A stretch of DNA of 18,866 nt from Parachlorella kessleri (lineage: Eukaryota; Chlorophyta; Trebouxiophyceae; Chlorellales; Chlorellaceae): assembly GCA_001598975.1 (NCBI GenBank), contig BBXU01000421.1, forward strand, positions 1-18,866. The letters run 5' to 3'. Below the pieces are notes generated by a model. It searched no databases, was not told the DNA's origin, and worked only from the letters and a program-made list of their open reading frames with translations. This document shows positions 10,105 to 18,866 of this stretch, in pieces. A program made the translations under genes and the position numbers. Position 1 is the first letter of the stretch, and each line of letters opens with the position of its first letter.

Positions 10105-10160
10105 TCCTATGCCGCTGCAACAGCCTCACATGTCCTACGCCGCTGCAACAGCCCCCAATG
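10105..10160. repeat. 28-bp tandem duplication, two copies
   Basis: Units 10105-10132 and 10133-10160 share TCCTAYGCCGCTGCAACAGCC and a common ATG end, with a few mismatches. The repeat lies in the spacer between convergent genes and codes for nothing recognisable. Confidence 0.85.
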
Positions 10161-10300
10161 TGTGGCCAAGGCCCCACCACCGGCCAACGAAGGGGATGGG
10201 AAGGCCGACATAATCAAATAGCTCACAAGGCACCCGATGAATGCTAGGCTGCAACACTTGTGACCAATGCTCCTCAAGGGATGCAGCTTAGCCCAATTGC

Positions 10301-10358
10301 TCATAGCATACCCACTCTCATAGCATACCCACTGGGGTATGCTATGCTCGCATACCCC
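10301..10358. repeat. 17-bp tandem repeat merging into overlapping hairpins
   Basis: TCATAGCATACCCACT occurs twice at 17-bp spacing (from 10301 and 10318). The second copy starts a perfect 12-bp inverted repeat: CATAGCATACCC at 10319-10330 and GGGTATGCTATG at 10335-10346, with loop ACTG. GGGGTATGC at 10334-10342 pairs alternatively with GCATACCCC at 10350-10358. The element may form a stem-loop near the end of the minus-strand gene's 3' UTR or be the remnant of a small inverted-repeat element. Confidence 0.85.
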
Positions 10359-10476
10359 AGACCCCGGCGGATGCCGAAGGCAGGTGCAAAATGCAGAACC
10401 TACAACAAAACTGGGTGAGTGCCGGACCTATTTTACAACTGCCCAAGCGGCTGCTATGGCACATGTGTATACAAGC

Positions 10477-10481
10477 TTACA
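10477..10481 (-). terminator. Putative poly(A) signal TGTAA for the PIMT-BTB gene
   Basis: TTACA on plus reads TGTAA on minus, about 355 bases past the stop at 10836. A second copy at 10437-10433 is close behind it. Confidence 0.4.
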
Positions 10482-10835
10482 ACCTTTGGGGACACAATCT
10501 GGGGAAGCTGCTATGAGCCTAGGACTCCATCCTGTCAACAACTTCTCCTGCTGAGGGGTTCAGTGTTCAGCACGGCCTGCCTGCCCTCCCCTTCACCAGG
10601 TTGTTGTGCATTCTAAGCATCTGGTCACCCAGCCGGCACATCCCTACCTCCACCTAAGTCGGTTGAACAGCTGACGCTGGTAATGCCACAACCAATACCA
10701 CTTCCTCCGTATCACCACACCCCTCATCCTACCCAGGTGATCCAACTCAATATGGCGCCGCCTCCAGTACAGGTCCTGCCTCCCACCCCAACCCATGCGC
10801 CTTCACATCCCCTGCTATGCCCAGCACTTTCCCAC

Positions 10836-13800
10836 CTAGTAGCTGTGCTCAGGCAGCTGCATGCCCTGCATTGCGCACATGTCGCGCAGCACGGCCGTCA
10901 TGCGAGAGTACAGCCGCGCCCCCTCCGCGGCCACCATGTCCACTTGCTCCCTCGTCAGCGCAGCGTAAGACTCTGCAGGCACGCATGCACCCAGGCGCAC
11001 TGGTGAGCAGCTGAGAAGCGGCCTCTGGGTGAGGATGCAGCCCTGGGTCGGGCACAGCTAGGTAAGACACGTAAGCAGCAAGGAGAAGCCAGCAAGCAGC
11101 CAGCAAGTAAGACAATGAGGACTAATATCTTAAAAGGTTCTGGCTGACGAACTCTAACCTCTTCGGTGGTTCCGGCATACGAGCTCTAGTCGGTGCCATG
11201 CCGCCGTCTTGTGAGCGTTCCCACAAGGAGCACGCTGCCAGCCCCACCTGTCTTGGAGACTTCATCAAAACGGGTCACTATGAAATCCAGGGCCACTGCC
11301 CGGAGGTGGACCAGCCCGCAGTCGTCCGCCAAGGCCAGCAGGGCCGCCGCAGCGTCAGGGACCCCTGCGGGACACGCAACCGCAGGCTGCCTGCTGGCCA
11401 AGCTAGCCCTCCCTTACACTCCTAGCATGCCACAGGCCCGCGGCAATGAGACCCACTCATGTGGCTATCAGCTCCTGCAGGTATGAGCCTGAGCCTGCGC
11501 AATGGTGCGGCAGCACGGGGGGAGACAGAGGGCGGCAGGCAAGCCAGCCACATATGTGTCGTTCACTGCCCAGCCACCACAGCAGGCTCAGCGCAGCCCG
11601 CGCCCAGGGTCACCCACCGTCGTCGTCACAGTCGTCCTCGTCCTCCCCCAGGCACTGGAAGCCGCGGCCACCGCGGCCGCCCTGGTCCTGCTGCTGCGGC
11701 TGCTGCTGCCGGCCCTTCCTGGCAGCCCCCTTGAGCACCCGTGCCAGCTTGACCTCACACAGGTGAGTCAGCCGCGACACGCCGTAGTATTGAGCAACAT
11801 GCAGGACACCCACCGCGGCCTGCACAGCGCATGGCCCAGCCCAGCCCAGTGTGTGGGACTCGGAGTTCGTACCTGTCCCACCCAGTCCCACCTGCCTAGC
11901 TAGGAGCTGTTACACGCCCGCGCCCGCTATGCTGAGACTAGCAACGTGCCGCGCGTCTGGTATTTGACCTGCAACCCCTGCCAGCTCCCTCCTTGGGATT
12001 TTCTACCATACAGGAGGCTTCAGCTGCCATGGCCTTAGCCGCTGTTCCAGCTGTGATGCCCCCAACTTGAGGCACAATGCCACTCTCCAGTGCCGCACCT
12101 GAGGGTCCAGCCCCTCTGGCAGCTCATCATGGTAGGCGTAGTGCAGGAACGACTCCACCGCCTCGCGCGAGAAGTGGTCTGGCACGGCGCACACGCTGCT
12201 GAGCGCATCCCGCATGCCGCTGTCACAGCGGGCGCGGAAGTGGTCGCAGCGGGCGCGCAGCACACTCCTGTGGACGGCAGGGCATGGACATAGGGGCTGC
12301 TTGGCTGCCGACTCTTACAGAGGTGCAGTTGTGCTCCGAAAGCAGAACATGTAGCGGGCCAGGTGCAGCGCCATGAGTTCCCAATGACACCTGCAGGTGG
12401 CAAGCCTTACGTGCATCCCAGCTGAACAGGCAGCAGCTATACTTGGCACCCGCCACCCAGCTCCGCCAATCCCGTTCCCCAGCTGACGCCCCATGGCCCA
12501 GGCACCCCTGCCACTGTACCATAAATGCCAGCCCAGCCACCATGCCCAGCCCGAGCTGCCCTTCCCCACAACCCACCCACCCACCTGTGCACGGGGATCT
12601 GCCACCCCGCTCCCTGGAGGGTGCAGTCCGGCTCCCCCAGGTCCTCTGGTGCCAGCCTGGCAGCTGTGGGGCTGGCTGGTGGCGAGGACAGGGTGCCGTC
12701 GCCCCCGTCAATGACCATGCCGTCTGGGCTTCGAGGCGTGCTGTCCTCTACAACAGCATGGCACGGAGCTGCATGCCGTGAGCGGTGAGCGGCACCGGTG
12801 GCAACACACGCTGTGACTATCAGGGACCTGGGCACTAGCCGTCCTTGCCGGGAGGCTGGGATCATGACGCGGGCCAGCTCAAACACAGTGCAAGGACAGC
12901 CAGGCAGCATTCCCCCAGCCTCACACCCTGCACCCTGCATGCTGAAGGGAGTGACAGACTGCGGTTGCAAAGTGACGCAGGTTGTGCTTTCACCGAGCGA
13001 CGCCGAGCTCTTGTGGCCTCCGGAGCAGGAGGCGAGCAGCTTGGAGAGGCGGGAGGGCCAGGAGGAGGCGCGCTCGGTGTCGGGGGTGGGCGGCAGGCCA
13101 TCCAGCACTGCGGGGCAGGCACCCAGATACTTCCCTGGGGCAAGCACTGTACGGCCTGGTTGCAGATCGCATCAATACCAAGCCGCATGGGACGGAGGCA
13201 GCCCAGCGGAGGCCCTAAACAGCAGCGAGCTGCAACTGTTTTGGCGGTTTCAAAAGTGGCTTCCGCGGGTCCTAGCACAGCGAGCATGCGGGGGCAGGGG
13301 GGGGTGCCTGGCTGCCCACCTGCCGTGGGCGAGGACGAGGGGAAGAAGCAGCCTGAGGATTCGCTGCAGGAGCTGGAGGGGGTCAGCCCGCTGGCCTTGC
13401 CTGCACCCACCACCACCACCCAAGCAAGAAAGGTCGTCATCAGGAAGGCTTGCGCTGGTAACCAAGCAGCTAGGCGTCCAGTTGCTGCATAGCCAACGCT
13501 GCCGCAAGGCCGGTACTAAATAGACGCACCCTACATGACCACCTCCAAACATGACGCACGCCTGGGCTTCTTCTCATCCGGCGAGTGCGGAGCAAAGCTC
13601 CATCTGTCATGTGCAGAACCACGCAAGCACCTGGGGCTTGCCCAGCCATGACTCACGAGCGATGGCCGCCACGTCCTGGGCGTAGGTGGACGGCATGTGC
13701 GCGGCCTGGGTGCGCTGCTTGCGCTCCAGCCTCAGCGTGGCCAGCAGGATCTGGGCATCTGTGGGCACCTCCAGGTCGCTGAACCGCACCTGGCTGATCA

Positions 13801-16116
13801 CCTGCACACACCACCCATGCACGGCCGGCAGCACAGCTGCTGGTCAGCACAAAGATGACTCAGCCAGGCTGGAGGGAAGCAGCACCCTTGAAATATCTTG
13901 AGCATCAAACCCTCCAAGGTCACCGGGTGGCCACCCCGTTCCGAGCTGATGCGCTCTCACACCAGCCTCTCACCACCAGAGAATCTCTTCAACAAGGTTG
14001 GGTCAGACTCAGAACCGAAACACATACTGCCAGACCCCTCTGTCGCTGACATGCAGCCCCAGCCGCCCAGCTGGCTCGCTCGCTCGCCTTCTGTGTGACG
14101 GCCCCGCTGGCCTTCTTGGTGATGAGACGCAGGTCGTTGGGCGCCACAGGCACCACAATCATGCCTCCCTCCGGGCGAAGCAGCTGCACCAGCGGCTGCA
14201 GGCGGTCTGGGGGGCAGGAGGCGCCCACATGCACGCGGTCGTACTGGCCCCGGTGGCGGGGGGTGGGCATGAACACGTTGTGCTGCTCAAAGCGGATGGG
14301 GGCGGCGGTGGAGGCGTACCTGGCCGGAGGGGGCAGGCAGGGAATAGGGGTGGTGTGTGATCTGGCCATCGAGGAGCTCACACAGGCGGGACTTCATGCA
14401 GAAAGGGCTGAGGGTTGTAAGAAGACACGCTGGATACGAGGTATGCTGGCCTGCCAATCGGCTAAGGCAGGCTGCAACCCCGGGACCGGTCTCGGGCACA
14501 CTAGCGGCACACGTTTTCATCTCATACCAAGGGCCAACCACGAGCAGCATTATAGAAATAACCAAGGCGCTCCTACTCACTCAAGTCAGACTGACCATCC
14601 CACTCACTCTCCGCTTGTGCCCGCCAGGCGGCGCACGTTGTCCTTGCAGATGCGCACGCAGTCGCGGCGGATGTCCACGCCCACCACGGCCCCCTGCCGC
14701 CCCACCAGGTAGGCGCAGGCGGCGGTCAGCACGCCGCAGCCGCTGCCCACGTCCAACACCTGCACGATTTAACCGAGGAGCAAAGCAAGGGCCCGAGAGA
14801 GCGGGTTGAACTTCGTTAACAACAGAGGACAAAGAAGGTCACATGCCCTTCAATACCGTTGTGAAACAGGACACGATCTGGCAGGCATTTATGATTTTAT
14901 TGAAGCACGAACCCAGCCTTAGAGGGCCGCCAGCCATGCCATGGGGCCCGCAGGTAAGTGCAGCTGGTACATGCGTTCCAGCACTGACCTTGTGGCCGGG
15001 TTGTAGCTGCAGCGCCTCTAGGCAGGTGGCGTGCATGTGTGGTGCGCTAATGTTGAAGTCCATTTCCTCGACCCTGTAGCACCACCGGCAGGGAGGCCAA
15101 CCAAGTCACGCACGGTCTCCCATGCTCAGCTCTTCAAAACAGAAGGCAAGAGCCTCTGACCTCGCCGGCTGGCACAGTGCTCGACCTCGCCAGAGGGTGC
15201 TCCGCACTCTTCAACAAGGCCAGCACATAGAAAGACGTGAGGGGCCGCAGGTCCAGCAAATATTATGCAAGTTGAGTCCCGGCACTGCATGTGACAGCAC
15301 CCCAGGCTGGCCTGGGTAAAACAAACAAAGCCAGGGGCCTGTACCTGATAGGTGCATCGATCAGCGCCTCGTCCCGGTACTGATCTACGACAAACATGTC
15401 TCTCGCGCACACCCGCATGGCCTGGGCCACACGGTCGCTGCACAAGCAGGGGCAACCCAGCAGCTACATCAAGGCCAGAACCTCCTGCCACCTCTGTGGG
15501 TCAAGGTTGGCACCTCAGGGGCACCACGGGCTCAAGAGCCAGACATCACGCGACAACAGCAGAAGAAAGTCGCACTGGCTGCGGCACCCCTCCTACACCG
15601 TCGAACAATTCCACAACCATGGCCAGCATCACTCCTTGTGTTGGGGCTACCAACACCGCGCTGGTCGCCTGCCGGCGCTCTGCCGCAACTCACTTGGTGA
15701 GCGCCCCTGCGCGCTTGAGGTTATGCACCAGGTCATCGTTGGTGGCGGCTGCCCCGTGCTCCACCAGACGGTGCGGCGCAATCAGGCGCAAGAAGTGGTG
15801 CAGCGGGATGCGGTCACGCACGACCCCGGCGCCGCGCCGGCGAACCTGTTGCTGCAACGCAGGAAGGCAGCCTGCGACTCAGCGTCTACTGCTGCTATTT
15901 CTTCCACAGCCCCCAGGTCCTGGGCTGGCTAACCCGTGGCATAACGCTAGCATGCTGCTGTGCGCTGCAATAAGCGCAATGCAGCCTTTGGTGGGTTTGC
16001 CAGCGCACTGCAACAGCTTAGTCTCACAACCCTACCTGCTCCTCTTGTTCGTCCTCCGAGTCACTATCTAGCTGAAAGTCCAGGTTGTCATCCATTTCGT
16101 GTTCTCTGCGGTCCAT
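10836..16116 (-). CDS. PIMT-like methyltransferase-BTB/POZ fusion protein, candidate CUL3 adaptor
   Basis: Fourteen minus-strand exons, every junction in phase, 1950 nt, 649 aa, stop TAG: 16116-16036, 15845-15694, 15437-15345, 15073-14989, 14759-14608, 14319-14088, 13801-13657, 13400-13320, 13134-12994, 12747-12585, 12267-12099, 11819-11618, 11364-11248, 10972-10836. Residues 1-27 are acidic. Residues about 62-285 match the protein-L-isoaspartate O-methyltransferase family: TNDDLVHNLKRAGAL, NISAPHMHATCLEAL (116-130), SAM motif I VLDVGSGCGVLTA (138-150), VVGVDI, YDRVHVGASCPP (214-225) and LLRPEGGMIVVPV. A Ser/Pro-rich linker (about 315-425) follows. BTB/POZ begins near DCTLQGAGWQIPVHRSVLRA, continues as FSREAVESFLHYAYHDELPE and AAVGVLHVAQYYGVSRLTHL, then a Gln/Gly/Asp-rich insert. 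A last helical part (566-649, GVPDAAAALLALADDCGL...) resembles a BTB-tail/BACK-like region. No signal or transit peptide is evident. BTB proteins usually recruit CUL3; the substrate is unknown. Confidence 0.88.
12564..12582 (-). promoter_or_regulatory. Potential G-quadruplex immediately after a 5' splice site
   Basis: On the transcribed-sense (minus) strand the intron at 12584-12268 begins GTGGGTGGGTGGGTTGTGGGG, with four G-runs separated by loops of 1, 1 and 4 bases. The first run starts about two bases after the GT donor of the BTB-encoding exon. Confidence 0.7.
13802..14087 (-). other. Probable GC-AG intron in the PIMT domain
   Basis: The exon before ends ACACAGAAG and the next bases are GCGAGC; the acceptor is TGTGCAG. 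Joining here keeps the PIMT-family run VTQKVISQVRFSDLEVP intact and in phase 0. A GT alternative upstream (GTCACA) would delete four conserved-looking residues. AAG|GC is the usual exon context of GC donors. Confidence 0.7.
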
Positions 16117-17223
16117 GCTGGCAATCCCAGCTTGTCTATCCTGCGGCCGGGGGTGCAGAATAAGCGCCACCCTGAAAGACAGGTATTACGCGCGACCTCA
16201 CGACGGTGCTGCGGAGCTAGCTCATGACTGCAGAAAGCCTCACTCGAGGTCATGCCCCAAGCGGATGCGCCCGACTGTCTACGTTGGCAGCTTAAGCGCA
16301 GCAGACAATTTTATATGGCGAATCAAAGCGCGCCACCAATACGCCGGCTACACTGTAGCCCTTGTCCTGGGCCCAGCGAGTGCATCTGCGCGCCATGTCA
16401 GCGATGCCTGCAACCCCGCACGGCCCTGCCAGCCAAGGATGCAATAAGAACCTGCTAGGGCTGCGTTGGATCAGTAACTCACCGCGGTCCCCCACCCACG
16501 CCCCTCGAGTGTCGGAGATATGATAGCGGGCCACGAGTTACGCCCTCTCAGCACGGCGTTGGACGGTTCTCTCCACTCACTCTATTACGCAGGTACAGGA
16601 GAGGCACGGACAGCAAACGGCACTGACGTCGAGCTGAGTGGCCTGGAGAACCCCTCTTGCCCCTGCTTCCAAGGGAGATGAGCTAGCCAAGCACTATCAC
16701 ATGTATCTTGCTCTCTCGGAAGCAAGCATGGACTGCCATGTACAGATCATGTACACCACTAGGCTTGCTCCCTAGGTGGTTCCCACGTGGCATTAATGAG
16801 AAACCCTTACGGTGGAACCGCTAGCGCCCTGCAAACCGGTCTTACAAAAGGAAGCTCTGATGGCCCCAGAAGCATATGTATTCGTATTAGGCAACATGAA
16901 GAGAATCTTTAGGCTTTCTAGTGAGAGTTTGACCAGCTAGTCCGTAGCACAGTGTCAAGTTGTCAAGTGCTTGGTAGTAGGGCAGTCATGATTGCTAGGG
17001 CCCCGCTACTCCCTGCACACCCCACGCAGAAATAAACTAGTCGCCGAACAAAGTGAAGGAGATGACGTGACCGTCAAAAGGGTGGACCTGGTCCCTGGCT
17101 TCTCGGCGCCTCCAGTCGGGAAGACCGCCGCCAAAAGCCGTCAACAGCCATCAAATTCAGCTTGCCCACTGGTTCCACTTCCAACCCCTATCTGTACAGA
17201 GACCTTACATAACGATACGCACC
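16117..17223. promoter_or_regulatory. Divergent intergenic region between the PIMT-BTB and aldehyde dehydrogenase genes
   Basis: About 1.1 kb with no coding-like frame. It must hold both promoters and 5' UTRs. A perfect G-box palindrome CCACGTGG lies at 16783-16790, next to an imperfect inverted repeat (ACCACTAGG ... CCTAGGTGGT, 16756-16781). A near-CRE motif TGACGTCG is near 16624. These are sequence matches only. No convincing TATA box was seen close to either start codon. Confidence 0.45.
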
Positions 17224-18866
17224 ATGACCCAGAAAGAGGGCCGCATTGAGGACAGGGTGAACAGGTGGGCTGCAGTCGCCTTCCTGGCACGATTTTGCCT
17301 ACAAGGTTTTATATGACCATCGTGGCACATTCAACACCGACACTCGACAGTTAGGGTTCAAACTAACAGCCTGCCCAGCAATGTGCCCCCCTGCAGCACC
17401 CATGAGCTGGCGCAGCAGGTTTTGAGGAGAATCAAGCCCAAGCTGTTGATCAACAATGAGTTTGTGGACAGTTTGACCGGGAAGACCTTCAACACCCTGG
17501 ACCCACGCACTGGGGAGGTGTTGGTGGAGGTTGCCGAGGCGCAGGCAGAGGATGTGGACAGGGCCGTGCAAGCTGCCAAGAAGGTAGTAGGGCAGGTTGA
17601 AGCAGGGGCATAGATGGTGTCAGCTGCAGCTCTGCATCCAACTCTTGCTGAAGTGTGACTGCAACTGTAGCAGGACTGCACTTGCGTAATCAGTCATTGG
17701 TTTACCTTGAGATATAAGCCCCCTGCTTGGGTTGGATGTTGCGCACCTCCTTGGGGGTCACGTGCGTGCCGGGGAGTAAGCTTGGTCGGATGTCAATGGT
17801 AAGTCTACTACCTGTCCACACTATTTTTGGAAACTGAGCAGGTGAGCATGCATGCACCCTGATGCTTGACAGGTGGTCTTAGTCATTTGCAGGCATTTGA
17901 TGAGGGACCCTGGCCACGTATGTCTGGTAAGGAGCGTGCCAAGGCGATGATGAACCTAGTACAGCTTCTGGAGGTAAGCAGGCTTGGTGTTCTCTCTGTG
18001 CACGTGCTGCATTGTTTTGGGGCAGATGGCGCAAGGGTTTGGTATGGATGTCTCAGCCTTCCCCTCAGGGTACTGCCTGTTATCTACGGTGTCCCAAGAG
18101 TGGCAGGAGTTATCCTAAAGGGGGGGTTCACCACCTGTAGCATGTGGGCTGTGTGCAGCAACATGCGGAGGACTTGTGTGTGATTGAGGCGCTGGACAGC
18201 GGCAAGCCCCTCAGCCAGATACGCAGCGCGGATGTGCCAGAGTCCATCGAGCACTTCCGCTTCTACAGCGGCTACTGCGACAAGATCTATGGCGACACGC
18301 TGCCCGTGTCCAAGGACTTCACAGCTTATACGCTGAAGGAGCCTATTGGCGTGGCGGGGCAGATCATCCCCTGGAACTTCCCACTGCTCATGGCCGCGTG
18401 GAAGCTGGCGCCAGCCATCGCCTGTGGCTGCTGTGTGGTGTTGAAGGTGAGTCAAGGCGGGGTCATGGCTGGGTGCTGTATCAAGCCAGGCGCAGGGCTT
18501 GGTTTGTGGTGGCTGTCCTACGCTCCAGGGCTCTAGGCAGCATCACTGATGCTCCCTGGTTGAAGTTGGTTGATAGACTAGTGGGCTTGATCGGCATGCA
18601 AACGCAAAGTGCCCAGCCACTGCTGGCCAAAAAGAGATTAAGGATTTTGGCCTTGCTTGGTCGATTTTGCCGAGTGCTCAGACGGTGTCGCCGCCTCCCT
18701 CTCTAATCAAACTCTGTGGTAATGCCTGCACGCCCTCGCCCCATGCCACAGGTGTCCCAATACACTCCGCTGAGCGCGCTGCTAGTGGGTGAGCTGGCTG
18801 TGGAGGCGGGGATCCCACCCGGCGTCATCAACATCCTGCCCGGCAAGGGGGCGGTGTGCGGCGATG
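17224..18866 (+). CDS. ALDH: Aldehyde dehydrogenase (ALDH1/2-like), N-terminal part, 3' truncated by window end
   Basis: Visible exons: 17224-17264 (tentative), 17397-17583, 17893-17973, 18159-18446 and 18752-18866 (continues). All joins keep phase and all introns are GT-AG. The order of motifs is that of NAD(P)-dependent aldehyde dehydrogenases: [93 protein letters not shown] with the catalytic-site Asn of [20 protein letters not shown] and [14 protein letters not shown]. The catalytic Cys and Glu would lie beyond the window. The enzyme oxidises aldehydes to carboxylic acids. The tentative first exon ([13 protein letters not shown]) has no clear organelle presequence, suggesting cytosol. No in-frame ATG exists at the head of the second exon, so an upstream start exon is needed, but its identity is uncertain. 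Confidence 0.9.

Larger units (their letters stand above)
9199..10835. other. Intergenic: facing 3' ends of PSMD5 and the PIMT-BTB gene, with small repeats
   Basis: About 1.6 kb between two convergent stops (9198 on plus, 10836 on minus). No frame here has coding character or splice partners. It contains a plus-strand TGTAA at 9614-9618, minus-strand TGTAA copies at 10481-10477 and 10437-10433, a 28-bp tandem duplication at 10105-10160 and a hairpin cluster at 10301-10358. Confidence 0.6.

Noticed and set aside
9199..10835. Possible transposon remnant or small gene between convergent genes
   Set aside because: No terminal repeats with target duplications, transposase-like frames or coding-like ORFs were seen; only small local repeats are supported.
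11446..11903. Overlapping plus-strand Pro/Ser/Arg-rich frames
   Set aside because: They are shadows of the minus-strand BTB exon at 11618-11819 and its Gln/Asp repeat.
13299..13314. Long G-run as a quadruplex
   Set aside because: It has only two G-runs (5 and 8) with no further runs nearby at suitable spacing, so a four-strand fold is not well supported.
12798..13523. 241-codon plus-strand frame
   Set aside because: It lies opposite phase-consistent minus-strand exons of the PIMT-BTB gene and shows no domain.
15352..16071. 239-codon plus-strand frame
   Set aside because: It is antisense to the first three PIMT-BTB exons, with low-complexity Thr/Arg/Cys composition and no family match.
16992..17249. 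Frame upstream of ALDH as an N-terminal exon
   Set aside because: It has no hydrophobic or basic targeting pattern. The short frame starting at 17224 joins the next exon in phase and is preferred, though tentatively.

Overview
The window looks like nuclear DNA of a green alga, most likely a chlorophycean of the Chlamydomonadales type. The genes are GC-rich and cut by many short spliceosomal introns of about 85-350 bp. Coding and UTR tracts are rich in CAG/GCA repeats and Ala/Gln runs. TGTAA, the usual chlorophycean poly(A) signal, lies a few hundred bases past several stop codons. One gene begins with a plausible chloroplast transit peptide. The species cannot be fixed from the sequence. No rRNA, tRNA, CRISPR array or intact mobile element was recognised.

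Six genes were rebuilt by hand from splice sites, phase-consistent exon joins and family conservation. From left to right they are: (1) the 3' part of SF3A1, a U2 snRNP splicing factor (+, 65-1334, cut by the window edge); (2) a three-exon gene for an unrecognised, probably tail-anchored membrane protein of 330 aa (+, 2365-3654); (3) a three-exon gene for a probable chloroplast membrane protein of 280 aa with an amphipathic helical region and a Gln-rich tail (-, 6002-4739); (4) a seven-exon PSMD5/S5b homologue, a proteasome regulatory-particle assembly chaperone of 586 aa (+, 6255-9198); (5) a fourteen-exon gene for a 649-aa protein that joins a protein-isoaspartate-methyltransferase-like domain to a BTB/POZ region (-, 16116-10836); (6) the 5' part of an aldehyde dehydrogenase gene (+, from about 17224, cut by the window end).

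Genes 2/3 and 4/5 converge. Genes 3/4 diverge from a 252-bp spacer that must hold both promoters. Genes 5/6 diverge from a spacer of about 1.1 kb. The spacers at 1335-2364, 3655-4738, 9199-10835 and 16117-17223 hold UTRs, possible poly(A) signals, a small hairpin/repeat cluster and promoter elements, with no further gene that I can support.

The most notable item is gene 5. A PIMT-like methyltransferase fold joined to a BTB domain suggests a CUL3 substrate adaptor that reads or handles age-damaged (isoaspartyl) proteins. Animal PCMTD1/2 show an analogous plan, with a PIMT-like domain attached to a different cullin box. It lies next to a proteasome assembly chaperone, but no operon-like link is claimed for a eukaryote.
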